Made by a program: the position numbers and the translations under genes. DNA of 48,051 nt, taken from positions 1-48,051 of the forward strand of contig JAHEDQ010000007.1 of assembly GCA_024641125.1 (NCBI GenBank). The letters are read 5' to 3'. Origin of the DNA: Candidatus Competibacteraceae bacterium (lineage in GTDB: Bacteria > Pseudomonadota > Gammaproteobacteria > Competibacterales > JAHEDQ01). The notes under the pieces were generated by a model, which worked only from the letters and a program-made list of their open reading frames with translations, was not told the origin of the DNA and ran no database searches. Of the stretch, positions 27,628-35,711 are shown in pieces (position 1 is the first letter of the stretch; the number at the start of each line of letters is the position of its first letter).

Positions 27628-28041
27628 ATGCTGATCATATCGAGCCGCGTTGCCATTCCAGATGCGGAGATTGAGATGTCCGCGGTGCGAGCCAAGGGTC
27701 CGGGGGGGCAGAATGTCAACAAGACATCGAGCGCGGTTCAGTTGCGTTTCGACATCGACACATCGTCACTGCCCGATCTCTACAAGACCCGTTTGCGAAG
27801 CGTGAAGGACAGACGCATCACTGCCGACGGTGTAGTGGTGATCAAGGCGCAGCGCCATCGAAGCCAGGACCGGAATCGCGAGGATGCACTGCAGAGACTC
27901 GGCGAGTTGATCCGCAGTGTCATGCGGGACTGCAAGCGTCGCGTGCCGACCAGGCCGAGCCGGGCTGCGCTGAGGCGCAGGGTGGATAAGAAAGTTCGGC
28001 ATGGGCGGGTCAAGTCACTGCGCCGACCGCCCGAGGCCTGA
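27628..28041 (+). CDS. arfB: Ribosome rescue hydrolase ArfB
   Basis: Codon-independent peptidyl-tRNA hydrolase that releases peptides from stalled ribosomes. The 137-residue product has the release-factor catalytic motif in KGPGGQNVNKTSSAVQLRF (GGQ near residue 27) and a basic C-terminal tail (RRRVDKKVRHGRVKSLRR) that enters the empty mRNA channel. Length and order match E. coli YaeJ. It starts 44 bases after the DUF1415 stop. Confidence 0.92.
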   Translation: MLIISSRVAIPDAEIEMSAVRAKGPGGQNVNKTSSAVQLRFDIDTSSLPDLYKTRLRSVKDRRITADGVVVIKAQRHRSQDRNREDALQRLGELIRSVMRDCKRRVPTRPSRAALRRRVDKKVRHGRVKSLRRPPEA

Positions 28042-28112
28042 GCGATGGATACCGAACCGGCTTGTCGCATCGGGCACTATGTCATCCTGGCGACATGAGA
28101 AGGTGACGAATC

Positions 28113-28511
28113 GTGACTGAGACCAGGCCGCCGTCGTCAGCGATCCACGGCGACCCACCGGGCCGGGATTCCGTCGACGGATTTGCCGGGCATTGCCCTG
28201 GATGTGGAAGATTGCTGCCGTTGCGAGCGATCATTCTGGCGCTCTGGCCCACCCGGCTGAGGTGTCCCAGCTGCGCTACCCGTCTGCGCTTCGAACGCGT
28301 GTGGGATGTGGTGGGGACGCTTATCTTTGTCATATGCCTGATGAGCACCCTGGTCGTGTTCAGACTTACCGGATCCGGTCTGGCCGCGGGCGAGCGTTGG
28401 GTTTGGGTTGCTGTGCTTGCCGTCAGCCTGATTTTTTCGGAATGGTGGGCGGCCCGCATCCTCAGGAAACGTAAGTTGCAAAAAGTGTCGAGGGGTGGTC
28501 ACCCGGAATGA
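28113..28511 (+). CDS. Zinc-ribbon membrane protein, unknown
   Basis: 132 residues from GTG 28113, with AAGGTG about eight bases upstream. Two CxxC pairs (HCPGCGRLLP and LRCPSCATRLR, about 20 residues apart) form a zinc ribbon. Two hydrophobic segments follow (about residues 68-85 and 93-110), then a basic tail ARILRKRKLQK. The layout resembles small DUF983-like proteins, but I do not recognise the family with confidence. It is last of the MFS-DUF1415-arfB group, before the gene-poor repeat region. Confidence 0.6.
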   Translation: MTETRPPSSAIHGDPPGRDSVDGFAGHCPGCGRLLPLRAIILALWPTRLRCPSCATRLRFERVWDVVGTLIFVICLMSTLVVFRLTGSGLAAGERWVWVAVLAVSLIFSEWWAARILRKRKLQKVSRGGHPE

Positions 28512-28548
28512 TTTGGTTCGACTCATCGGGCATACGGAGTCTCCGATC

Positions 28549-28650
28549 TATTCATGAATGTGCATTTTGGGACTGAACTGCACAGCTTCATCGTTGCGCA
28601 TCTCGACCATAGAACAACCATTACCCGCGATCTGCGCTTTGAAGCTGCAC
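28549..28650 (-). CDS. Possible 33-residue ORF or gene remnant
   Basis: On the minus strand an ATG near 28650, preceded by GAAGGG, opens a frame of about 33 residues starting MCSFKAQIAGNGCS and ending at TAG 28549. Composition is protein-like (no Arg-rich shadow signature). The frame stays open upstream only to a stop inside the left arm of the first inverted-repeat element. It may be a true tiny protein or the tail of a gene cut by the element. No family recognised. Confidence 0.25.
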
Positions 28651-28693
28651 ATTCGCCCTTCAATCTGGCTCGTCCGGAATAGGTCAGGGTCAC

Positions 28694-28861
28694 ACTAGTG
28701 TAGTGTCTCCCAAATAACTTAACACCTGCGCTGGCCCTCGCGGTCCCTGACGGCGTTGCGGATCGTCGCAATAGCGCTGGCTATTCCTCCTCACCGCGCC
28801 TTGTCAGTAACCACGATGCCTAACCTCAACCGTCAAGTTATTTGGAAGACACTACACTAGT
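28694..28861. mobile_element. MITE-like element 1
   Basis: 168-bp non-coding element with 27-bp terminal inverted repeats: left arm 28694-28720 (begins ACTAGTGTAGTGTC) and right arm 28835-28861, one mismatch. Both ends contain TA (CTAG), consistent with TA target duplication as for IS630/mariner-type elements, though the family is inference. The interior has no transposase. Confidence 0.75.
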
Positions 28862-29023
28862 ACTCCGTCCATCTAGTAATGACGGATGCAGAGCGATTCA
28901 GATGATTCAAGCCAAGGCGCAGTCCACAGGCAATGGCCGTCGCCCTTGCCGAGAGGCGCAACACCGCGGACGGGCGCTTCCCAACTCGCTGCATCCATCA
29001 TTATCAGGTGGACGGAGTACTAG
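28857..29023. mobile_element. MITE-like element 2
   Basis: 167-bp non-coding element with 35-bp terminal inverted repeats: left arm 28857-28891 (begins CTAGTACTCCGTCC) and right arm 28989-29023, 31 of 35 positions matching. It shares the CTAGT junction with element 1, so the two abut or one inserted at the edge of the other. The arms differ in sequence from element 1, so these are two families. Confidence 0.75.
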
Positions 29024-29129
29024 GTTCCGAGGCCGTCGGAAGCTACCGTCTCAGAAACCACCTGCGGACCGTTCGCCGCGGTTAGACTGTGATTCAATTG
29101 CACGACCCCCATTTCAAGGAACCAAAGTT

Positions 29130-29741
29130 ATGAAGTTGCGTTACTCACCTACATCACCCTACGTTCGCAAGGCCACTGTAACAATCCTGGAGAAGGGGCT
29201 CGAGCAGCGGGTCGAGCGCGTCGCCACCGACCCCTGGGCCGCCGACACCGATCTTGCGGGGGACAATCCCCTTGGGAAGGTACCGACGCTGATCCTGGAC
29301 GATGGACGGATTCTGCATGACAGCCCGGTGATTTGTGATTACCTGGACAGCCTGAGCGAATCGCCCAGGCTGATTCCCCCCAACGGCGCCCTGCGTTGGG
29401 ATGTGCTGACCATGGAATCCGTGGGCGACGGCATTCTCGATGCCACGGTGCTGTATTTCCTTGAGAACGAGAAACGACCGGCTGAGGCGCGTTGGGCATT
29501 CTGGTCGGATCGGCAGCTGGGGAAGGTCCGCGCTGCGCTCGATCTGCTGGAACGCGCGCCGGGCTGCCTGGAAGGCCCGATCAACCTGGGGCAGATCACG
29601 GTGGCCGTCGCTCTGGGCTATGTTGACTTCAGACTCGCGGAAGAGGACTGGCGGACCCGATGTCACCATCTGGCAGCCTGGTATCGGACATTCTCATCAC
29701 GCCCGTCCATGCTGGCCACGGTACCCGTCGCGCCGAGTTAG
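29130..29741 (+). CDS. Glutathione S-transferase family protein
   Basis: Cytosolic 203-residue protein with a thioredoxin-like N-terminal domain (KLRYSPTSPYVRKATVTILE; Ser/Tyr near the start could activate glutathione; NPLGKVPTLILDDG carries the cis-Pro; DSPVICDYLD is the glutathione-binding ESxxI-type site). An all-helical C-terminal domain follows. Such proteins conjugate or reduce with glutathione; the substrate cannot be told. ATG 29130 is chosen; the frame runs upstream through the repeat element, but that stretch is not coding-like. Confidence 0.9.
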   Translation: MKLRYSPTSPYVRKATVTILEKGLEQRVERVATDPWAADTDLAGDNPLGKVPTLILDDGRILHDSPVICDYLDSLSESPRLIPPNGALRWDVLTMESVGDGILDATVLYFLENEKRPAEARWAFWSDRQLGKVRAALDLLERAPGCLEGPINLGQITVAVALGYVDFRLAEEDWRTRCHHLAAWYRTFSSRPSMLATVPVAPS

Positions 29742-29782
29742 AAGGGTTCAGGGGCCGATTACATTGCGGTGCGGCATCGGTG

Positions 29783-31945
29783 TCAGCCGCGTGGCGAGCG
29801 CGCCTGGGCGGCCACCCAATCCGACATGGAATCGGCGTCCATGACCGCGCCGGTGAAGCGCCCTTGGGCCAGGTCGCATCCCAGATTTTTCAGCATGTCC
29901 AGCTCTTGCTCGCTGTCCACCTGTTCGGCCACCGTTTCAAGACCGAGGCCTCGGGCAAGATCGATGGCGGATCGCACGATGGCGGCGTTGATTGGATCCC
30001 GGGTCATTCCGCGCACGAAGCTGCCGTCGATCTTGAGAATATCGATGGGCAGCCGGCGCAAGTAGGTGAGCGGTGTATGGCCGGTCCCGAAATCGTATAT
30101 TGCCAGCCTGATACCCAGGTCCTTGAGTTGTCCCAGCACGCGTATCCCCTGCGTCAGGTCCTGGGTGAGACAGGTTTCCGCCAGTTCCAGAATCAGCTGT
30201 TCGGCGCTCAGGCCGGTCGCTACCAGGATCTCTTGAATGCGGTCGGCGAGATCGCCTGCCAAAGGCTGTCGGGAAGTGAACTTGATAGAGATGGGCGGGC
30301 ACTGTTCGGATTGCGCCAGTATGCGCATGATCTGCTCGCTGGCCGAGCGCAGCTGCCACAGGTCCATAGCTTGTGCCATGTCACCTGATTCCAGGACCGG
30401 CATGAAGTGGTCTGGGGAAATCGTGCCGATGTCATTGTGGGTCCAGCTCAGCACGGCCGCGGCCCGGGTGACGGTCCGTTGCGATACCGACACCTGGGGC
30501 TGAAAACCCAGACGCAGTGCCTGTTGCTCAACCGCCCGCCGCAACTCGGTCTCGAGTTCGAAGGGGTCATCGGCCTGAACCAACATGTTGTCGTCAAAAA
30601 AGCGGTAACCCTGGCGGCCCAGGCGCCGTGCGGCCCGGGCCGCGACCCCGACAGCGGAAATCATGGATCCGGGCTGACTTGACTGCCCGGCTTCATGCAT
30701 TTGGATGCCGATATAGGGTGCCACCGCCACGTAGGTGTCCGGAAGCTCCAGAGGTGCTTGAAACGCCGTCAGCAGCTGTTGGGCGATTTGTTTCACGTGA
30801 CCTTGGTCGCCGGCACCGGGAAACAGGACCAGGAATCGCCCGGGTCCAAGTCTGCTTACGGTAGCGGTCGGCCCGGCCGCCCGCACCGCAGCCTCGGCCA
30901 TGATGCGGGTGCAGGCCTCCTGGTCGGAGTTCAGACCGGATTCGTAGTCGAGGTCCAGCATCATAAGGGCAGCGCTGCCGCCGGCGGCGTTGGTCACGAG
31001 TATGGCCTGCCGCAGGCGCTCCTCCAGGACATCCTGGTTGGGCAGGCCGGTCAGAGGGTCGCTTTGATTGAGCCTGCTCGCATTTTGTCCGCATGATGCC
31101 CGGTTGGTCACGTCCAGGAAGATGCCGAATAAGCCGTTGTTTTCAGCACCACCGGATTGGGCCGGTTCGGCGCACAGGCTGAGGGTGCATTCGTCCTGGC
31201 CGCGGCCTCGAACTCGAAACTCCAGATTGCGGGTTGAACCGGCGCTGTGCCTGCCAGGGCTGAAGACCCCGCGCACCTTGGCGGCATCCAACGGCACGAC
31301 CCGCTCCATGAACGCTGCCAGGGTTGGGCGCGTGTTGGTTGGCAACCCGAGCAGGCCGGGCAAACCCTGGCACCAACGCAAGTGCTCGGTTCGGTAGTCG
31401 TACTCCCAGTAAACCATGCGTGCCAGCTTTTTTGCCCGCCGCAACTGCTCGATCTCGCGCGCGGCTCCGTGGGCGATGCGAACGCTCTCCAGACCGTGAC
31501 GCAGCCGCTGACGCAACAGCGTTTGATCGAGGGGCTTGCTCATGAAATCCGACGCGCCGGCGTCGAAGGCGCGCTGCGCGCCGTCAGCCGGGCTGAGATC
31601 GGACAGGGCCAGTATCGGGACCAGCCGGGGAACGTTGGCTGCGCGCACACGTTCCAACAGATCGAATCCATCGACACCCGGTATCGCCATATCCAGGACG
31701 ATCATGTCGGGTCGCTCGCGACGGATCTGCTGCAACAGCGTATCGGGGCTGTTGAATTCTCGGGGCGCGCAGCCGCATTCCGTCAGACAGTCCGCAATCT
31801 GCCGATACAGTTCCGAGCCGGAATGGGCCACCAGAACCCGCGGCGGTGCCGACTCAGCGGATGGGGGGGGTGTCGTGGTTGCGTCTTCGCTGCAGTGATC
31901 TTCTCTGATCCTGGCCAGCGCAGGACCGCCGGTCGACTTGTCCAT
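29783..31945 (-). CDS. Response regulator with degenerate GGDEF and EAL domains
   Basis: 720 residues: a receiver domain (about 36-155, phosphoacceptor Asp85 in VLDMAIPG, Lys in MSKPLDQ), a PAS-like region (about 180-290), GGDEF (about 300-460) and EAL (about 475-715). The GGDEF signature reads LGPGRF, so cyclase activity is unlikely. In the EAL domain the EAL motif is replaced (AAVLSW), and DDFGTG reads YDFGTGHTPLTYL, losing a metal-binding Asp; ELAET and LKIDGSFVRGM are kept. It is probably a cyclic-di-GMP receptor or protein-interaction regulator, possibly of the pili encoded in the window. No cognate kinase lies next to it. Confidence 0.85.
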   Translation of the reverse strand: MDKSTGGPALARIREDHCSEDATTTPPPSAESAPPRVLVAHSGSELYRQIADCLTECGCAPREFNSPDTLLQQIRRERPDMIVLDMAIPGVDGFDLLERVRAANVPRLVPILALSDLSPADGAQRAFDAGASDFMSKPLDQTLLRQRLRHGLESVRIAHGAAREIEQLRRAKKLARMVYWEYDYRTEHLRWCQGLPGLLGLPTNTRPTLAAFMERVVPLDAAKVRGVFSPGRHSAGSTRNLEFRVRGRGQDECTLSLCAEPAQSGGAENNGLFGIFLDVTNRASCGQNASRLNQSDPLTGLPNQDVLEERLRQAILVTNAAGGSAALMMLDLDYESGLNSDQEACTRIMAEAAVRAAGPTATVSRLGPGRFLVLFPGAGDQGHVKQIAQQLLTAFQAPLELPDTYVAVAPYIGIQMHEAGQSSQPGSMISAVGVAARAARRLGRQGYRFFDDNMLVQADDPFELETELRRAVEQQALRLGFQPQVSVSQRTVTRAAAVLSWTHNDIGTISPDHFMPVLESGDMAQAMDLWQLRSASEQIMRILAQSEQCPPISIKFTSRQPLAGDLADRIQEILVATGLSAEQLILELAETCLTQDLTQGIRVLGQLKDLGIRLAIYDFGTGHTPLTYLRRLPIDILKIDGSFVRGMTRDPINAAIVRSAIDLARGLGLETVAEQVDSEQELDMLKNLGCDLAQGRFTGAVMDADSMSDWVAAQARSPRG

Positions 31946-32104
31946 TCTGTATCTTCCACTTTGTAATTATTATTGTTGTGGGCACATTCGGCCCATCGAT
32001 GCGCGGGCCTGCGGGAGTGCGTCCCTTTTTTTGTTATGCCCATCCTTCAGCAAGTCGCATGCCCAGCCCGAAGACCGAGCGCCCGCAGTGGTCATAACCC
32101 CGGC

Positions 32105-34789
32105 CTATGAATGCATTGCCGATTCGCTTTTCGTGAAGTCAGCCGTGAATCCGAACAGATCGAAGCGTCGGATCGCCCATTTCTCTATCTCGCCCGCAAA
32201 CAGCACGATCAAGGGTAGCGTGAGACAGAATGCGAGTTCTCGCCCGGTCAGCGGCTGGGTTTTGAAGATCTGGTTACAGGCCGGGAGATAAATCACCGCC
32301 AATTGCAGCAGGGTTGTAATCGCGATGGCGGTCAGCAGCGGCAGATTGCCGCGGAGGCCCAGACGGAAAATGGATTCGGTTTCCGAGCGCACCACCTGGG
32401 CATGCACCAACTGCGACAGAGTCAAAACGGTAAACGTCATGGTTTGCCAATTTGGGCTGCCCAGGTGGATGGCCAGGGCTTGAGTCCCCAGGGACAGAGC
32501 GCCGATCAGCAGACCCAGCCATATCACATGCTGCCACAGCCCCCGGGCGAATACGCTTTCGTTGGGCGGCCGCGGCGGGCGTTTCATAAGCGCTCGTTCC
32601 TCGGGCTCGACTGACAGCGCCAGCCCGGGCAGCCCGTCCGTAACCAGATTGATCCACAGGATCTGAATCGGCAGCAGAGGCAGGGGGAGGCCGATCAGGG
32701 GCGCCAGGGCCAAGGTCCAGATCTCGCCCGAATTGCTGGTCATGGTGTAGCGGATAAACTTGCGGATGTTGTCGTAAATTCGCCGTCCCTCACGCACCGC
32801 CCGCACGATGGTGTGAAAGTTGTCATCCAACAGCACCATCTCCGCGGCCTCGCGGGCCACATCGGTGCCTTTCTGGCCCATGGCGACGCCGATGTCGGCT
32901 TGGCGCAAAGCGGGGGCGTCGTTGACTCCGTCGCCGGTCATCGCAACAAACTCGCCGTGCTGCTGCAGGGCACTGACGATGCGGATCTTCTGGGCCGGAT
33001 CGACCCGGGCGTAGACCCGGAGATCCCTGACCTGTCTGGCCAGATCCTGGTCGCTCCACTCCGCCAGACGCACCCCGGTGATGACCGGATCTTCCGGTCC
33101 GGAAATACCCAGGCGCTGGGCGATGGCCTGAGCCGTGGCCGGGTGGTCTCCTGTGATCATCACCGGCCGGATTCCGGCTTTGACACAAACGGCAACCGCT
33201 TCCTGCGCCTCGGGCCGGGGCGGGTCCACCAGACCCACCAGGCCGATAAACACCATGCTCGATTCGAGCGCTGCTTGGTCCATGACATCGGGTGTGTTCG
33301 GCCAGGCGCGCTCAGCGAACGCAAGTACCCGGAAACCACTCTGGGCCAGGCGGTCCGCCGCCGCCAGAATGGGAGCGCTGTCCCAGGCGCCCCCCTTGTC
33401 CACGTCCTGGTCCGCTACACAGCGGGGCAGTACCGCTTCCGGTGCCCCTTTTGTGAAACTCACGACACCGGAATCCAGGCGGTGAATCGTGGTCATCATC
33501 ATGCGTTGGGATTCGAACGGCAGTTCGCCGATCCGGACCGCATCGGGTCGATGGCAGTCGGGGTCAGGATCCATGGTTTGGGCGGCCTGCAGCAGGGCCA
33601 CTTCGGTCGGGTCACCTCGTATCGCCCCAGCATCGCCCAGTTCAGCGTCGTTGTTGAGGGACATGGCCAGCCCCAGGCGCTCCCCCGTCGCGCCCGCCTC
33701 GGTCAGGTCGGGGTACAAGCGGCCGGATACGTAAAACGCTTCCGCATGCATGCGGTTCTGGGTCAGGGTGCCGGTCTTGTCGCTGCAGATGTAAGTCACC
33801 GAGCCCAGGGTCTCCACCGCCGGCAGGCGTCGGATCAAAGCGTGATGTTTGACCATCCGCGCGGCGCCTAGACCCAGCGCGACGGTGATCACCGCCGGCA
33901 AGGCTTCTGGGATGGCCGCAACCGCCAGGCTGACTGCGGTCAGAAACATGAGCGTCGGATCCTCGCCCCGCGCCAGCCCGGAGACGAACAACAGCGCGCA
34001 GATGGCCAGCACCCCCAGAGCCAGGCGCCGCCCGAACTGTGTGAGGCGCTTTTGAAGGGGTGTTTGCACGTCACCCGTGTCGCCCAGCAGTCCGGCGATC
34101 TGCCCCAGTTCGGTCCGCATACCGGTGGCGACAACCACACCGCGGCCCCGCCCCCGGGTAACCTGGGTGCCCTTGAACGCCATGTTGGTCTGGTCGCCCA
34201 GTACAGATGACGGACCGGAAACCGGATCGGTGTGCTTGGATACCGGTTCCGATTCTCCGGTCAGTGTGGACTCGTCGATGTGCAGGCCCGCGGTCTGGAT
34301 CAGTCGCAGATCACCGGGCACCAGATCGCCCGCTTCGAGCAGGCACATATCTCCCGGCACCAGGGCGCGTGCAGGAATGGATTCGCTGCTCCCCTCGCGG
34401 CATACGCTTGCAGCCGGTGCCGCCAGCGCCTTCAGGGCATTGATGGCGCGTTCCGCGCGATACTCTTGTGCAAAACCGATCGCTGCGTTCAAAACCAGGA
34501 TCACAATGATGGCGATGGTATCCAGCGCCTCACCAATGATGCCAGATACGATGGCGGCAACGATCAGCACCACGATCATCAGATCTGAGAACTGACCCAG
34601 AAACAGGGCCATTGGGGAGCGCCGGTGGGCTTCGCGGATTTCGTTGGGCCCGATCTCGTCGAGTCGCCGGGCCGCTTCCGTCCGGCTGAGGCCTCGGGCC
34701 GCATCTGTTTTGAGTTCGCAAAGAGCGCTCTCAGCGGTCTTTGCGAACCAGCGGCACGAATCCGAAACGTCGTCAGCGTCTGAGCCCAT
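32105..34789 (-). CDS. PII-type cation-transporting P-ATPase (calcium-like)
   Basis: An 894-residue inner-membrane pump. The order is: N-terminal cation ATPase domain (LSRTEAARRLDEIGPNEI), actuator motif LTGESEPV, membrane segment 4 with AAIPEALPAVIT (the Glu of the PEGLP site), phosphorylation site CSDKTGTLTQNRM, hinge MTGDGVNDAPALRQADIG, and segment 6 INLVTDGLPGLAL with the Asn/Asp of the PIIA (SERCA/PMR1) class. These residues point to Ca2+ or Mn2+ transport; direction and ion are inferred from family. It is a single gene, divergent from the copper-sensor operon. Confidence 0.88.
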   Translation of the reverse strand: MGSDADDVSDSCRWFAKTAESALCELKTDAARGLSRTEAARRLDEIGPNEIREAHRRSPMALFLGQFSDLMIVVLIVAAIVSGIIGEALDTIAIIVILVLNAAIGFAQEYRAERAINALKALAAPAASVCREGSSESIPARALVPGDMCLLEAGDLVPGDLRLIQTAGLHIDESTLTGESEPVSKHTDPVSGPSSVLGDQTNMAFKGTQVTRGRGRGVVVATGMRTELGQIAGLLGDTGDVQTPLQKRLTQFGRRLALGVLAICALLFVSGLARGEDPTLMFLTAVSLAVAAIPEALPAVITVALGLGAARMVKHHALIRRLPAVETLGSVTYICSDKTGTLTQNRMHAEAFYVSGRLYPDLTEAGATGERLGLAMSLNNDAELGDAGAIRGDPTEVALLQAAQTMDPDPDCHRPDAVRIGELPFESQRMMMTTIHRLDSGVVSFTKGAPEAVLPRCVADQDVDKGGAWDSAPILAAADRLAQSGFRVLAFAERAWPNTPDVMDQAALESSMVFIGLVGLVDPPRPEAQEAVAVCVKAGIRPVMITGDHPATAQAIAQRLGISGPEDPVITGVRLAEWSDQDLARQVRDLRVYARVDPAQKIRIVSALQQHGEFVAMTGDGVNDAPALRQADIGVAMGQKGTDVAREAAEMVLLDDNFHTIVRAVREGRRIYDNIRKFIRYTMTSNSGEIWTLALAPLIGLPLPLLPIQILWINLVTDGLPGLALSVEPEERALMKRPPRPPNESVFARGLWQHVIWLGLLIGALSLGTQALAIHLGSPNWQTMTFTVLTLSQLVHAQVVRSETESIFRLGLRGNLPLLTAIAITTLLQLAVIYLPACNQIFKTQPLTGRELAFCLTLPLIVLFAGEIEKWAIRRFDLFGFTADFTKSESAMHS

Positions 34790-34932
34790 TCATGCGCCTG
34801 TGTTTGCGATGCCCAGTGGATTGTTTCATGGTGACCGAATCGTTCCCGCAATCGCAACCGGAACAGGGCATCGCCAGCTAGGCAGCAACACCCCGGAGGA
34901 TATGCCGGCGTTTCTGGTGCTGGCTGGTGCTA

Positions 34933-34951
34933 TATACCCATGGGGGGTATA
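34933..34951 (+). promoter_or_regulatory. CsoR-type operator
   Basis: TATACCCATGGGGGGTATA is a near-perfect palindrome of the GC-core, AT-flanked form bound by CsoR-family copper sensors. It lies ten bases before the csoR start, so CsoR probably represses its own operon from here, and copper would relieve it. Confidence 0.75.
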
Positions 34952-34960
34952 GTAAGGCGC

Positions 34961-35236
34961 ATGAAGCACGCCAGTCACAGGCGACAGGTCACACGCCTGA
35001 AGCGCATCCAGGGCCAGGTCGGGGGCCTGGTTCGGATGGTCGAGGACGAGCGTTATTGCGTCGATATTCTTACTCAGATTCGAGCCGTTCGGGCAGCGCT
35101 CAAGAAGGTTGAGGATCAGGTGCTGCAGGAGCACGTACGACACTGTGTCGCCGGGGCCGTGGCCAGTGATCTGGCCAATGAGGGTCAGGAGAAGCTCGAG
35201 GAGTTGTTCCAGGTTCTGGCGCGCTATACGGACTGA
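34961..35236 (+). CDS. csoR: Copper-sensing repressor CsoR
   Basis: All-helical DUF156-family DNA-binding repressor of 91 residues. Cys33, His58 and Cys62 have exactly the +25/+29 spacing of the Cu(I) triad of Mycobacterium CsoR, which separates it from formaldehyde sensors (FrmR) and nickel sensors (RcnR). The helix LKRIQGQVGGLVRMVEDERYC is the family hallmark. The start at 34961 avoids an upstream ATG that lies inside the operator. It is followed by a CopZ-like gene and copA, as expected for copper control. Confidence 0.92.
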   Translation: MKHASHRRQVTRLKRIQGQVGGLVRMVEDERYCVDILTQIRAVRAALKKVEDQVLQEHVRHCVAGAVASDLANEGQEKLEELFQVLARYTD

Positions 35237-35338
35237 ACGTCATGCTGCGTTCCAGACCCGCGTCGCGCCCAGATCGGGAGCCATACGGTGCTTGGGCTGT
35301 CAGTGCCCCATGCCCCGCACAACGATAGGTGCTTGCCG

Positions 35339-35590
35339 ATGGAATCATCGAAGCTGCGTTTAAACGTCGAGGGCATGGCGTGTGCGGATTGCGCCTCTCG
35401 TGTGGAGACGGCGCTGCAGGACGTGCCTGGCGTAACCGGAGTGCAGGTCGATCTGTCCCGGTCCACGGCGGTGGTTCATGGCAGGGCGCCGATGCTGGCG
35501 CTGATCCAGGCGGTGACCGCTGCCGGATACGTTGCCCAACCCGCTCAATCGCGATCGATCTGCGGGTCGGTCCGATCTTGGAACGGGTGA
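35339..35590 (+). CDS. CopZ-like copper chaperone (HMA domain)
   Basis: 83 residues with a single heavy-metal-associated ferredoxin-like fold. The metal site is [12 protein letters not shown] near residue 14, and [18 protein letters not shown] follows as usual. It probably carries Cu(I) to CopA. It lies 102 bases after csoR and 121 bases before copA. It is a stand-alone gene, not a frameshifted first domain of CopA, since CopA has its own complete HMA domain and ribosome site. Confidence 0.85.
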   Translation: MESSKLRLNVEGMACADCASRVETALQDVPGVTGVQVDLSRSTAVVHGRAPMLALIQAVTAAGYVAQPAQSRSICGSVRSWNG

Positions 35591-35711
35591 CCCGTCCCGC
35601 AAGTTTGTTTCATCTGCATGGCAGTGCGGGCGATGTCTTCGCACCTGCGCCTTGTATCGGCGGTTCCGGGGCGCTCTGAAACGCCACGAACTTATGGGAC
35701 GGAGCACCAGA

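Larger units (their letters stand above)
28512..29129. other. Gene-poor region with two MITE-like elements
   Basis: 618 bases without a normal gene. It holds a possible short coding remnant on the minus strand (28549-28650) and two abutting inverted-repeat elements (28694-28861 and 28857-29023). About 100 bases of plain leader before the glutathione S-transferase gene make up the rest. The codon-like frame running through this region into the next gene has no coding character. Confidence 0.7.

Noticed and set aside
28842-29129. In-frame upstream extension of the glutathione S-transferase through the repeat element
   Set aside because: The added residues are Arg/Pro-rich and unlike the family, and the domain begins normally at 29130.
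32813-33871. A 352-codon plus-strand frame opposite the PII ATPase
   Set aside because: Lies fully inside an intact ATPase gene and has His/Gly/Arg-rich shadow composition.
35532-35711. Possible N-terminal extension of CopA, or a frameshift joining the CopZ-like gene to CopA
   Set aside because: The extension is not HMA-like, CopA has its own HMA domain, start codon and ribosome site, and the chaperone ends cleanly in another frame.
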